DNA from: Sphacelaria rigidula
Lineage: Eukaryota > Phaeophyceae > Sphacelariales
Assembly: GCA_964200075.2 (NCBI GenBank)
Contig: CAXNAA020000426.1
Location: forward strand, 1-21,401
DNA: 21,401 nucleotides
Direction: 5' to 3'
Made by a program: the position numbers and the translations under genes. Shown one piece after another: positions 1 to 9,354 of this stretch (position 1 is its first letter; every line of letters begins with the position of its first letter). The notes beneath the pieces are model-generated. The model was not told the origin of the DNA, did not search any database, and was given only the letters and a program-made list of their open reading frames with translations.

Positions 1-725
1 CTGCCCCCCCAGGGGTCCAGCCGTGGTCTCATGGTAGACGTACCCAAAAAAAACGAAATTGAAACTGCCAAATCATAATATTCCGTACCGGATGTCAACC
101 CCTCCTGCCGTACACGAATGGTCTTCATCGACTCTGGCATAGAAGATTCGTCTGGTCGACCCTAGGAATCCAGAGAGAATTTTTGCTTGAATACTACGAC
201 TTCATTCCGTACAAGCAAACATCCAGCATGAGTAGTGAGCGTAGCAAACCACAAACTCGCACACGACAAACATTTCGGGGTCATGTCTCCTTGTGCAGAA
301 CAAGTTCGCAGGGCAAAAGAATGTAACGACCGGCCTTGAAACAGGCTCCTGACCTTCCTTTTGTCTTCCTCTTTTTTGTGATTTTTTTCAGCCTCTTCAA
401 GTCTCGAGGGATCAACCACTTCGATATTTTGTTTTCGTTGCTCATCTCCTCTCGTCTTTCACGACTGAAATTATTTTCTCCGGATGTAACCGCGCACCAC
501 CGTGTCTGCTGAGAACCGAACCCCCTACTCCGCCCTGACTGCTTTCAGGGCCCGCCAGTTACAGCATCGAGGCGCGGCAGTGTTCTTGAAAATTACAAAA
601 CTCTAAACTAGGCGCGGTGAACATGTCAGTCAACTCGGCCTTGCACATCTCCTTCTTCTGCAAGTACTGTGTATACATAATCAGACGTTACTTCGTCCCA
701 CCGGCCATCTTACCGTACAGTTGAA
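1..725. other. Intergenic or intronic DNA with no confident gene
   Basis: No convincing coding segment is seen. On the minus strand about 345-420 encodes a very charged stretch (LEEAEKNHKKEEDKRKV) that could continue the main gene in the right phase (phase 1, after an AAG). The sequence before it is purine-rich rather than pyrimidine-rich, so I do not call an exon. The rest is mixed-composition sequence without repeats that I can recognise. Confidence 0.4.
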
Positions 726-965
726 GCCGGTCGCCCCGGTGGCTCAGTTGGTAACCTCGAAACTTTCTCGCGGTTGGGTCGTGGGTTCGAATCTCGCTGC
801 AGTCACACCCTCTGGGAGTTTTTTTCTCACACACTGCCCAACAGTGGAGAGCGACTATCTCGTGGGCACAAGAAATTCGACTTCACGGTCGACGAGGGAA
901 AGAGATCGCTGAACACCTCTCGCAATAAAAAACAAGGCAAGCGCCGCAGAAGGAAGGGGGAGTGC
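726..965 (+). mobile_element. tRNA-derived SINE-like element
   Basis: The head reads GCCCCGGTGGCTCAGTTGGT, which matches a tRNA 5' arm with a pol III A box. About 45 bases later comes GTGGGTTCGAATC, a near-perfect B box. No 3' acceptor strand complementary to GCCCCGG follows, and the anticodon arm is corrupted, so this is not a working tRNA. A T-rich, hairpin-containing body (CACTGCCCAACAGTG) and an A-rich stretch near 925 follow, as in SINE tails. The right end is approximate. The head resembles tRNA-Thr-type sequences, which is inference from general tRNA consensus. Confidence 0.6.
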
Positions 966-1142
966 TAAAGCAAAATAAGAATCACTCCTGTGTTGGCCTC
1001 CCTCTTGTGTGACCCCGACTATTGCGCCCACATGAACCGAAAGGTGTAGACTGGTGTCCGGAATAGATGGGATGACAACACACACAATCACACAGTTGTG
1101 CGACGTTGTGTGGAACCACGAAGCATGCGCCAAGATCCCCAC

Positions 1143-1408
1143 CTGTTTCGCTCTGTGCACCCGCCGTGGGTACGGAAGTAGCTTCTTCGGGAGAGGCTAA
1201 CGGTGGAGCTGCTGAGGGCGCCGGTGTTAGCACGTTCGGATATCTTCTCGGCAAGCACGTGGGCGTAACTTCAGCACAAACGAACTGAATGCCACGGATA
1301 TCGTATGTGGACGCCCAAATGGTCACTCCCGTCGCGAATGCTTCCAATCCCGTGCCTCGGCAGTCTGTGGAGGTCACTGTCTCGTCGAGCGTGGCGTTCT
1401 CGAGCGTC
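1143..1408 (-). CDS. Exon (seventh of model): extracellular domain end plus Pro/Ala/Ser-rich linker
   Basis: The acceptor is GATCACAG before GACGCTC, preceded by a pyrimidine-rich tract (TCACTTCCCCTCCTG). The donor is GAAACAG followed by GTGGGG. The exon enters in phase 2 and leaves in phase 1, and the entry phase matches the donor of the exon at 3843-4110. It encodes 88 residues. The first half contains ATGVTIWASTYDIRGIQFVC, a beta-strand-like pattern ending in cysteine that faintly recalls jacalin-type lectin strands. I would not assign that family. The second half is a low-complexity linker (APSAAPPLASPEEATSVPTA), common in secreted or wall-associated proteins. No stop codon is reached before the donor. 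Function unknown. Confidence 0.55.
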
Positions 1409-2758
1409 CTGTGATCCCACAGGAGGGGAAGTGACACATGTCGTGAGTGATCGCAGCTCAAGTCTTTGGAACGGTATACCTTGCGCACTTTTCATGACCC
1501 ATGTGTTTTTATGTGGACGGGGGGGGGGGGGGGGGGGTGTTCTCCGTTTGCTTTCTAGTATTCTGGACACCACTGTTTTCACGGGGGGGGGGGTTGCAGA
1601 CGGAGCATGTACTACTCGTCCATAGCAGGGATGGCAATGTCAAAGTCGTTGTGGGACACAACATGGCGAATCTCTCGAAGTGAAAGTCGCTGTTGTGCCA
1701 ATATCACTCAAACCATGACGAAATCAATATCAACAACCGCAGCGGGAGATCTACTGTGCGCGGTACTCTCTTTTCTTCGACACTTGTACACACACGAGAC
1801 CATGCTTTGACATGCTCCAAATTATAGGCAGAAGGCTACGACTTTCACAGCGAGTGATAGTAGTCACTGCCGGAAGGGGAGACTATACCATTGAGGCACG
1901 GACATATCCACAGCAAGGGTGACCTCTAGGGGTCACGTTTTCGCGGGATGGAAATGCCAACAGTGCGAAAATTATCTGTTCCAGCCACGTTGTAACTCTT
2001 GTGCCACAGGCCGGTTGTGACTCTTTGTTCCAAAGTTCGTACTTCTCCACAGTGAGAGAGAGACTGGCACGAACACATGCTGGTTTTTTTATGCCTGAGT
2101 GCTGCATTTCAGGTTATCAAAATCTCGAACCATTTCAGATATCATCACTTTCGCCCGAAACCGCGACTGCCACCGAATGACCTCACGTCCTACACCGTGA
2201 CCAATTCGAGCTTTGTTTCCCCATCCAACATCTCCAATCTGTCGACGAGCGGCGACAACTGGTAGACATCCGGAGCACATTCACTAGCGCGTTCGATGTA
2301 CGCTAGATGAGTCCGAGCAGTGCCGCACTGGTACACGAGGGTTTGGTACACATGGATGCGTTTTGAGTGATCCTTCATTAGGGGGGTAAAGACGTATCAT
2401 GTTCAGCCCGTGTTCAGCACAGGGAATTCGACTGTGGGCACATGTTCTGCAGGATTATTCTCCTACAGGAAGGAAGCAAGCTGACACCCCAGAGCTTATA
2501 CACTTGAGGAGAGTAGTGTGTCGATGAAGCATGTGAACATGTGAGTATATATTACGTGAGATTCGATGAATGCGCAAGCTTTCGGCGCAACAATTCTTCA
2601 CGAACACGATAAGAGTGCAACACAGCAATGAACGTGTAAACTTCCGGAGTAGTACCACATGATGGAATTACACAGAACTTTAACGCGACTTCAACAACAG
2701 CCTGCGCCTGAGATCAGAGGTTGGAATCTCATCCGCAACTACACCTGAAGTCCGCGAC
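1409..2758. other. Intronic stretch with G homopolymers, no gene seen
   Basis: This is the intron between the exons at 3843-4110 and 1143-1408 (minus strand). It holds a 19-base G run at 1519-1537 and an 11-base G run at 1583-1593, 45 bases apart. The rest shows only short chance open frames without plausible borders. Confidence 0.4.
1519..1593 (+). repeat. Paired poly-G tracts
   Basis: Nineteen consecutive G at 1519-1537 and eleven at 1583-1593, read directly. On the transcribed (minus) strand of the surrounding gene they are poly-C. Such runs can form G-quadruplexes and often vary in length. Confidence 0.9.
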
Positions 2759-2787
2759 GGGGGGGGGGGAAGGGGGAGGGGGGGGGG
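2759..2787 (+). repeat. Interrupted poly-G tract
   Basis: Three G blocks (11, 5 and 10 bases) separated by one or two A. It lies just beyond the stop codon of the LINE-like fragment read on the minus strand, where LINE 3' tails often sit. It is therefore a possible C-rich tail of that insertion, though this is inference. Confidence 0.8.
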
Positions 2788-2790
2788 TAC

Positions 2791-3204
2791 TCATTTGTTG
2801 CTTGTCTTAGTCGTTTGACCGCTGACCACGCATCCCTTTCGAGACGGAGCGCCATTCCTACTCCTAACAGATACACCTCCAACGTTTAGGTGCTCTTTAA
2901 GTTTCTTCCATACATCACACGAAAACCTTTTACATGTCTTACCCCCGTCCTGTTTCGCCGTCTGCGGCCACCATCCATGTTCTAGTATGGCTATCGCTTT
3001 TTCCACACTGTCTGATGCATCAAACGATTCCATGTCACCTGTGGTTACTCCCTGTATTTCTCCCTCTAGCACGTCCCATTCCTCCTTGTATAGTTCACAT
3101 TCTGCAACTACATGAGTTCTACTCTCTATTGTTTTGCCATGGGGGCAGTTCTTCAACGAGGGGGGGGGGGGGGGGTCAGGTAACTTCTTGGGCGAGGGAC
3201 ACAC
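2791..3204 (-). pseudogene. C-terminal fragment of a non-LTR (LINE-type) retrotransposon polyprotein
   Basis: The open segment encodes CPHGKTIESRTHVVAECELY, followed by KEEWDVLEGEI. This matches the Cys/His-rich motif after the reverse transcriptase of LINE-type elements (a C..., then E/R-x-H-V-x-x-E-C-x-x-Y pattern). The first cysteine of the usual CxxC pair appears lost. About 90 residues of acidic then basic sequence follow, ending at a TGA at 2791-2793. The 5' part crosses a 16-base G run (3160-3175) read as prolines, so the frame upstream is unreliable. No start codon or RT core is attached, so this is a 5'-truncated remnant. It lies in the host gene's intron in the same orientation as the gene. 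Confidence 0.6.
3160..3175 (+). repeat. Poly-G tract (16 bases)
   Basis: Sixteen consecutive G inside the LINE-like fragment (poly-C on its coding strand). Length change here would shift the reading frame of the remnant. Confidence 0.9.
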
Positions 3205-3637
3205 CGTGTGGCGTCAATCGGCAGCAAGTTTCATTCGAATGCTCTGAATATCAATACAACATACTGTGAGAACGTGATTCCTCGACGAACACTTGTAGGA
3301 TTTTTTCCCTCCGATGTTGTGGTTCCCACATCCCCCCCCTTTATGAGTCTCTTCATACGTTCTCTAACGGGAAGAGGCTTGCAGCGGTAACCTTTTCCGC
3401 CGGCTAGCGGTGAGGATGTACACCTTTCTCCACATATCTCTCACCATAACTTGTAGGTGTATTAGGTCCCCAAGCCAACAATCTCCACAGAATATTTTCC
3501 GATGAGTCTGCAAACTCTTCTTCGAAGCCACCCACCAGTTGTGTAGCCTCCATCATTTCTACGACTCTGCTGTCCCCAGACTCAGCTTTCTTCGTCGCAC
3601 TTCGTGGGAGCGGGTGTTGGAACTCGACACGTCCCGC
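3205..3637 (-). pseudogene. Decayed coding remnant upstream of the LINE-like fragment
   Basis: On the minus strand 3637-3404 is open for 77 codons, contains FADSSENILWRLLAWGPNTP and ends at a TAG. Immediately after, another frame (about 3400-3225) carries GKGYRCKPLPVRERMKRLIK and then stops. The two pieces abut with a frame change, and the LINE-type motif follows in the same orientation. This suggests one element broken by frameshifts and stops. I do not recognise the pieces individually. They could instead belong to a separate insertion. Confidence 0.35.
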
Positions 3638-3744
3638 TCATGAAGCGTTAGCGTTATCTCATGGTGTCGCCGATGTGAAAATGTGATTCCTCAACGGAAC
3701 CTTGCGGGATTTTGCTTCCCTTTCATGTGGTGGTTCCCACAAAT
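3268..3744 (+). repeat. Imperfect direct repeat pair (3268-3335 and 3677-3744)
   Basis: Both copies contain GTGATTCCTC, then AC..TTG..GGATTTT, CC and a shared GTGGTTCCCACA, in the same order and spacing. They are about 408 bases apart. In the minus strand the shared part reads VGTTT in both. The first copy overlaps the decayed retroelement, so the second may be another fragment of the same family. Confidence 0.55.
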
Positions 3745-3842
3745 CGCATGCACAGGCGCTTGTCTGCACCTATTATGACGGACGGAACTTGTCAAGTTTG
3801 CAATCTAGGGTGATGAAACCAACAACAAAAACGACAGCTCAC

Positions 3843-4110
3843 CCAAGCGGTGGTTCCCACGACGTGGCGTTCAGCTCATTCTCTGGGGTAAGGTCGAAGC
3901 CGTTCACTTGCAGCGCTCCACGGTAGACGTAGCCGCCAGTTGAGACCATTTCTTGAGTGTTGATGGACGTAATGCCAATATCGAAGGACCGGCTGTGGAA
4001 CAGGGTGTCATCCTCGATATCTCTGCCGAGCCATGCCGATTCTTCCCCGTTTGTGCAGATGAAACTTATCGCAGCGATAATGCCCGACACGGTAATGGCA
4101 GCACTTACGC
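3843..4110 (-). CDS. Exon (sixth of model): extracellular domain segment
   Basis: Acceptor CTGACTCAG before GCGTAAG, with a moderately pyrimidine-rich tract; donor CTTGG followed by GTGAGC, a strong consensus. It enters in phase 1 and leaves in phase 2, and encodes 89 residues. After a small hydrophobic stretch (ITVSGIIAAISFICTNGEE) comes an acidic, Gly/Asn-containing sequence such as GGYVYRGALQVNGFDLTPEN and potential N-glycosylation sites (NAT). Joined to the exon at 1143-1408 it continues NATSWEPPLG into TLENATLDETV without a frame break. Family not recognised. This and the next exon are among the best supported coding segments here. Confidence 0.55.
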
Positions 4111-4685
4111 CTGAGTCAGTGTGGCGTCGACATTCGCAAGAAGCCGAGTTTCGAGAGTAGGGAGGTTGAGGTGCACGGCCACACGTCAGTGTAAGGCAGA
4201 GCGTTAGACTTCACCGCAGACTGATGCAATCCACCGATACAGCCCGGGGGGGTCACGGCAAAACGATGAGCATCTTAGGGCCACTATTAGCGGGTTTATT
4301 TTTTCATACTTTCCAACCATTTTCGGAGAATTTTGGACTTGCTGGAGAACAAAATGCGAAAAAAATAAAATGCAAAAAAAACAAAAAAACGAACGTCACA
4401 TTTTCCGAGTAATATGCGATCCGTCTTGAATGGTTATATTCCATTACCTGGTTGAGAAATCTGTCGTCACGTTTCTCGGGCAGAAATCTTCTTCTCGTCC
4501 AACAAAGTCGGAAAAGTCTGAAAAAAATAACCTCGTTCATCACGGCCCATATATCAGAAACAAACAAAAACGTTTCGGGCAGACATTTTTGGGCAGGTAA
4601 GTGTTTCGACATACCGCAACCCTCGCTTGTGAACGCCTTCTTTCGGCCTGGCGGCAAAAAAGTAACGCAAGGACCCCCCTGTCAC
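4111..4685. other. Intronic stretch, A/T-rich, no gene seen
   Basis: Between candidate exons. 4290-4400 is A/T-rich with several A runs. No inverted repeat or coding signal stands out. Confidence 0.35.
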
Positions 4686-4901
4686 AATGATCTCTCCCGC
4701 CACAAACATTCCTAGTCTGGATCATTGCCGTCCATCTCATGACCCCTTGCGTGCCGCCCAAATAAGAATATTGGGTATCCAAATGCAAGACACGGCTCAG
4801 TTTGCACGGCGGGCTACAAGACCACTCCGGGAGCTCCATGGTAGGTACGCATATTTCCAGGGGACAACCAACGGCTACTCGAGGGACAACGTTGCTAGCA
4901 G
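4686..4901 (-). CDS. Candidate exon (fifth of model): Cys-containing extracellular segment
   Basis: The acceptor is GTGTGTCAG before CTGCTAGC. The reading frame then runs through VAVGCPLEICVPTMELPEW, SCSPPCK and VCGGRDHC, an even spread of cysteines typical of disulfide-rich extracellular proteins. The frame enters in phase 1. A donor at CATT/GTGACA would end it at 4686 in phase 1 and fit the next exon, but it is a weak donor and the true end may differ. No domain recognised. Being 216 nt and open proves little, so the support is composition, phase and position between other exons on the same strand. Confidence 0.35.
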
Positions 4902-5034
4902 CTGACACACGACCTCTATCGGACGTAGCTCGGATATACATGTTTGACTGCAAGTGAGCTACAGCTCGCAGATGATTTAGCTCATGAGCTGTCCAACGTG
5001 TGAAAAATTGGGCATATACTCTCGGTAATACCCG

Positions 5035-5172
5035 GTTATGGATGATCACCTGAGCATTACCTTACTACTTGGATTTGGGGTAGAGTTGGGTATGATATAG
5101 TTACTCTACCAAGTATTGGGTAATTTGGGTACGATCTCAATACTCTACTCAAACATTGGGTATAAGTGTTCT
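5035..5172 (+). repeat. Degenerate TACCC/GGGTA minisatellite patch
   Basis: Recurring TTGGGTA, CTCAATACTCTACTC and CCAAGTATTGGGTA blocks at about 40-base spacing. The same family fills much of 10500-14170. This patch is an isolated piece in the intron of the minus-strand gene. Confidence 0.6.
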
Positions 5173-5985
5173 CAGTAAGACTGTGGTGACTTCGTGACGT
5201 CACTTCTCATACTACCTTTGACCGTGAGGGCGAATGATAACCACCAGCAACAAAACAGCGCGAAGTCTCATACCCCCGAATATGACAACTACTCTGGATT
5301 GTCGCCAGATTTCATTTTTGAGCACAGAGCATCCACCACCTTCTCGTGTGTATTTGAGTAGACGGGTGGAGGGAGTGACAAATGAGCAACGACGCGGACC
5401 ACACGCTACCGGACCTGCTACATACAGTTCACCTCGTATGCTGTAGTGCAGGACAAAACAGTACTGTCTGTAAAAAATATAGAAGAGGACGACGTAGTAA
5501 GATCACTCTCACGTATATCTTGTACTACTTGTACGTTTACCCTGTCCTGTGCAACGGTATTCTTGTGCACTATCCGCACAAATAGTTTTGATTGTGTGAG
5601 GTGTCCAACATGTATACTTGTGAAGTGAATAAAGAGATACGACAACGAGAGATGCCCTCGATGTTGTCAACGGGTAATAATCTATCGCGTGCTCTGTGCA
5701 AACTGGTGCGAAGTATATATATATATATATATAATTGCTCGTATTTATGTCCCCTCCTGTCCTAGAGTGTATTGAAAGTACGAGTATACTGTCGATTCAC
5801 CAGTTTTGGTTGTGTGTGGCGTCTATAAAGCAAATACTTGAGAGAAGCACATAATACAACAAAGAACAAGTTGATTGCGTGCGTAGGGTCCGTAAATGCG
5901 CGAATACGGGGTTTTCAAAAACATGTAGATACAAACGTACGTTACGACCGACTTGTCTCATGGGATGCACACTTCTGAATACCCG
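5173..5985. other. No confident gene; contains a TA microsatellite
   Basis: 5714-5733 is a (TA)n run. A plus-strand open stretch at 5446-5628 (start VQDKTVLSVKNIEEDDVVRS) looks mildly protein-like but lacks clear splice borders or a start, so I do not call it. Confidence 0.35.
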
Positions 5986-6023
5986 GGTGCAGTCCTCGGG
6001 TAATTACTCTTCCCAAGCTTTGG

Positions 6024-6045
6024 ATATATATATATATATATATAT
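6024..6045. repeat. TA microsatellite
   Basis: About eleven TA units in a row, directly followed by another patch of the GGGTA family. Confidence 0.9.
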
Positions 6046-6096
6046 TGGTTACGATTTCAATACGATACCCAGATGTTGGGTAGAGCTGGGTACGAT

Positions 6097-6180
6097 CTCA
6101 ATGCTATACCCAAATATCTCAATGCTATACCCAAATATCTCAATGCTATACCCAAATATCTCAATGCTACACCCAAATAT
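6097..6180 (+). repeat. 21-bp tandem repeat, four copies
   Basis: Four head-to-tail copies of a 21-base unit beginning CTCAATGCTATACCC, with one base different in the last copy. The unit is a piece of the TACCC/GGGTA family and is flanked by other members of it. Since 21 is a multiple of three, it reads as a 7-residue peptide repeat, but nothing suggests translation. Confidence 0.9.
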
Positions 6181-6461
6181 TGGGTAGAGTCGGGTATGAT
6201 GCTAATCCTCCACGAGTGGACTCTTCGCTACACCTTGCAAACACCGTCCTCAGGTGGAGACTTTGTGGACGACCCTGTGGCGACCCTCTACAAGGTTCAG
6301 AACCCTCTAACGACCCTCTACGATGTGCGCAACTGTACTGTAAAGAGTTGCTTGATACAGCACCTTGCGAGAGTGAACACCACGACAGGGTGTGATAGTG
6401 ATGACCTTGTGCAGTTTGACACTGTGTAAGGATTTGGGATGGTGAACTCTCAGAAAGATTT

Positions 6462-6707
6462 CGCCTCGGCAGGGTGATGTTTCAATACCTTGTGCAAGGA
6501 CCCGCCTTCACAGTGACAGGTTTCTGGACCGTGAGGCCGGACCCACCTGGGGGCACTAATATTCCAAGGCCTTCAACAGGGAACCACCTTGGCAGTGTTA
6601 TGTTTGAATATCTTCAGCAAGGATCCACCTTCGTAAGGTAATGTTTCAATACCTTCGTGGGGGACTGTACGTTGGCAGGGTGTTACGTGCATTGTCCTTG
6701 TACAAGC
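6462..6707 (+). repeat. Degenerate minisatellite with exact 41-bp period
   Basis: Six units start at 6462, 6503, 6544, 6585, 6626 and 6667, each exactly 41 bases. The units share C(A/G)CCTTGGCAGGGT near the start and TGTTTCAATACCTT in the middle, ending in AAGGA(C/T)C in most. Individual units are quite diverged but the register is kept with no indels. Weaker related sequence may extend back to about 6381. Confidence 0.75.
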
Positions 6708-7484
6708 CTGGTTATTACACGACCCTGTCAGGGGTCTTATATATTATGCCCGCTACGTGAACGACCTGCAGAGGGTGAATCATTCATACGTGTGTCATGC
6801 CACGAGGTAGGAATTCCACATTTGGGCCCAGGCGATTCTCGTTGAGGGACTTCTTAGGCTATAAAATGATCTCCCCAAGAATAGGGGCGGGCCGATGTCG
6901 TTCAAAACTTCCATCGGACAGCCCGTCCGAGACGTATGCGTGGGACGCTCCACAATTTTGATGGATGATTTTTGTACCAGATGAAAGCCTGCCGGAAATT
7001 AAAGGGTCCGGAAGAATCATCGCCGGTTGAAATCACCAAGCTTACGATTTTTGATGCGTAGTTATTAAAAAGGCGGGAAACGGATGATCGCGGGTCAAGA
7101 TACAGTCTCTACGCTAATCATGCGCCACTCCCCGTGTCTGGGGTGCGCGCACGTGGGGTGCAACGCTCAAAAACGAAGCGCAAGGAGTGATTCGTACGGT
7201 ACGAATCAACTACACATAGACCGAGCAACTTCCGAACGGATCATTATTCATCTGACCCTTGCAAAAATTCCAATGTGGCAAATGTTGTGTGCACCGTTGT
7301 CATCACGACCGAAACCTTTCGCCTTCCCTGTGTCAGATTTTGATATTTTCATCGCCCCATTGCCAAACATTTTAAAAGGCGAAACCTTTCAGATATGTGA
7401 ACCCAACACACGCTCTGGATGGAGAATCATGTATCACTTATAGCACCATCCCCCGGTCTACACCGTGGACCCTGAGGGTCCTAC
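6708..7484. other. Intronic stretch, no gene seen
   Basis: A plus-strand open stretch at 7084-7443 has no domain, unusual composition and no supporting context. No clear repeat is visible. Confidence 0.35.
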
Positions 7485-7618
7485 CTCCAAATATTGCGAG
7501 AGTAAATACCCAGCACACGACGAATCCCGCATCCCATGCAGAATTGAAATCATGCCGGGGATTTTCTTCCATGGGACCTTGCACGATTTTCAGGCATACC
7601 ACATGCTGCGCGGTTGCA
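7485..7618 (-). CDS. Candidate exon (fourth of model)
   Basis: The donor is good: TTTGGAG followed by GTAGGACC. Two acceptors are possible: GGTAG at 7620-7619 (phase 2, matching the previous exon) or CGCGCAG at 7607-7606 (phase 0, not matching). The frame contains QHVVCLKIVQGPMEENPRH and a hydrophobic run AGFVVCWVFTLAIFG just before the donor, which could be a buried strand or membrane segment. Exit phase 1 fits the next exon. No family recognised. The pyrimidine tract is poor, so this remains tentative. Confidence 0.33.
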
Positions 7619-7639
7619 CTACCTCGCCTTCGCAGTAAA

Positions 7640-8000
7640 TCCACTCTCAACAGCCTACATAACACGGTAGCTCTACTTCTCTCGGCGTCTGCTCTTTCGC
7701 CCACCCGTACGCACGTGCATCAAAAAGGTATACCTCGGAGTACAGTAGACATGATAGCAATGAATGTCTAATTATGGTGTTCAAGTCTTTCGTTTTGAGC
7801 TTTGAAAAAATCTTAGGCTCTTCCTTGTATACCACATCTCTCCCCCCCCCTCCCACGCCCCCCACGACCTTGACAGCCTTATGCCTGTGGGCCGGCCATA
7901 ACCCGTCGCGCCCTTTCCCAGCTTTGTAGAGATACCACGTCAACCGTCTCATTGCTACAGCATGCAACGTAATGAGTACACCTCCCCCACACGCCATATG
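7640..8000 (-). other. Open stretch of uncertain status
   Basis: A minus-strand frame spans this region with MRRLTWYLYKAGKGRDGLWP, a basic, aromatic start, then a Gly run caused by G/C homopolymer sequence near 7845-7860, then LKTKDLNTIIRHSLLSCLL. It ends in TAG. The composition is protein-like in two parts, but the frame passes through low-complexity sequence, and no splice context or known domain supports it. It may be a remnant of an inserted element. Confidence 0.2.
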
Positions 8001-8331
8001 CATTTATTTCCATCCTCCGGCGGACGGGTGTGAGACAAAAACTGGAGCTAAGCATCCTTCCTCACAGATGTACAACGCATGTACGAACCGTCAATTTCAC
8101 TCCGTCGCACGCGGCGTGTTGTTGGAGTACCCACAACATCATCCCCCACACCGGCCGCTTGTGAGGGGCGTTTCAAGGGAAACTGGGCATTATTCGTGTT
8201 CATCGTTTGAGTTCCTCAGCGCAATAGTTCGGATAATGATTTGAAACTGAGGCCACTGTTGACGCGTCGAAACAAAAAAATCTGGTTAGAAACTGATTTT
8301 TTTTGTCCTCCTGCGTAGTTTCAAGGCTAGG

Positions 8332-8645
8332 AAAGAGGTTTAGGGGGATGTTGACACATTGGAATGACTTCCTGTCGTTGCTGACACGTTTTCCGGGACA
8401 AGTTCGCATTTACCGGTGGTCGCCGTTGTTGTTTCGGCCGAAGTTGCATTATCAAGAACAACCTATCAAGCCATTGAAAAGCGGCGATGAAAAGAACCTT
8501 CAGGGATAATTACACCGCATCTGACTGAAAATACAAGCTTGGCAAAGTAATAAATCGGCCACCGGCAAAGGCGGAGGTCGACGGAATCGTCGCAACGAGG
8601 AGATGGAGTCATTCCAACATGTCAACATCCGCCTAGCTCTCTGTT
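8332..8645. mobile_element. Foldback element with long imperfect inverted arms
   Basis: Left arm about 8332-8425, right arm about 8545-8645. The best matched part is GGATGTTGACA..TTGGAATGACT at 8347-8368 against its reverse complement at 8607-8630. Similarity continues inward through CGTTGC, TTCCG and CCGGTGG. The arms enclose about 120 bases without coding signal. This size and structure fit a MITE or foldback element. I cannot see a clean target-site duplication. Confidence 0.55.
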
Positions 8646-9254
8646 CCGCGGAAAAGGTAGTTCACGATCGCGCCAATTACTCGCCCGCACATGCTGTGGG
8701 AAGAATTATGCTTACCCCTACCGTTGTCCCTGCCCCCCATAGTGATCTCGTGCGTTATATTTCACGACGGGAAAGCGCGCAGAAGGCACGGCCGATGCTC
8801 GCGTGCCCGAACAGGATCATGAAGGACGACGTGGACGGGATAGTTTGCCGCAAGCGCAGAAGAGGCGGAGGTCGTCGTCTTCGTCGACGATGCCAAGGAC
8901 GCAACCTTCGGAGGTGGGACACGTACATGGTTCCAGCGAATCACGGGAGCAACCTAGTGGCAGTAGGGGGCGGGGAAGCTGGCGCCTCCCCCCCTCCGCG
9001 GCGCGGTTCACACACCGTCGCCGACAACGTCCAGACCCCAGCCCACCCACCCGCACGGTATGTCCGACTCGGGGATACGGTGACAGTTGAGCGAGGCGGG
9101 CGCGCGTCGCGGGACACGCCATCTGCTCCCATTGGCATCATACACGCCAGTATTAAGGCACATAAAGTATGCAACGTCATCCTGAAAATCATCGCGCGGA
9201 GAGACATTTCCACCATTTTCGGGCACATGCTGGTCACTGAGCCGCATCAGGTAC

Positions 9255-9354
9255 GTGAAAGGCAACAAAAATGTACACCACGCAGCAGGATTGACACACT
9301 CGGGATCGCTTACGCCGGCACTAATGCGTGTAACGTTCTCCCAGCTCTCGCATC
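9255..9354 (-). CDS. Candidate exon (third of model)
   Basis: The acceptor is GCCGCGAG before GATGCGAG, with a pyrimidine-rich lead (CGACCTCTCCGCCG). Phase 1 matches the exon before it. The frame carries CESWENVTRISAGVSDPECV and NPAAWCTFLLPFTYL, including a possible N-glycosylation site (NVT) and three cysteines. The proposed donor is TTCAC followed by GTACCT (phase 2). The frame actually stays open for about 80 more codons (SDQHVPENGGNVSPRDDFQ and on), so a later donor is possible. No family recognised. Confidence 0.4.

Noticed and set aside
726-800. A functional tRNA gene
   Set aside because: A and B boxes are present, but the acceptor stem cannot pair and the anticodon arm is not formed, so it is a tRNA-derived element.
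6073-6429. Open frame with a 7-residue repeat (ISMLYPN)
   Set aside because: It is simply the translation of the 21-bp tandem repeat, which belongs to a dispersed noncoding repeat family.
6097-6707. CRISPR-like array
   Set aside because: Units are contiguous or degenerate with no unique spacers between conserved repeats, and the sequence is eukaryotic in character.
8941-9237. Minus-strand frame with a signal-peptide-like start (MIFRMTLHTLCALILACMM)
   Set aside because: It overlaps the candidate third exon region in another frame, the sequence after the hydrophobic part is low-complexity, and no splice or start context supports it.
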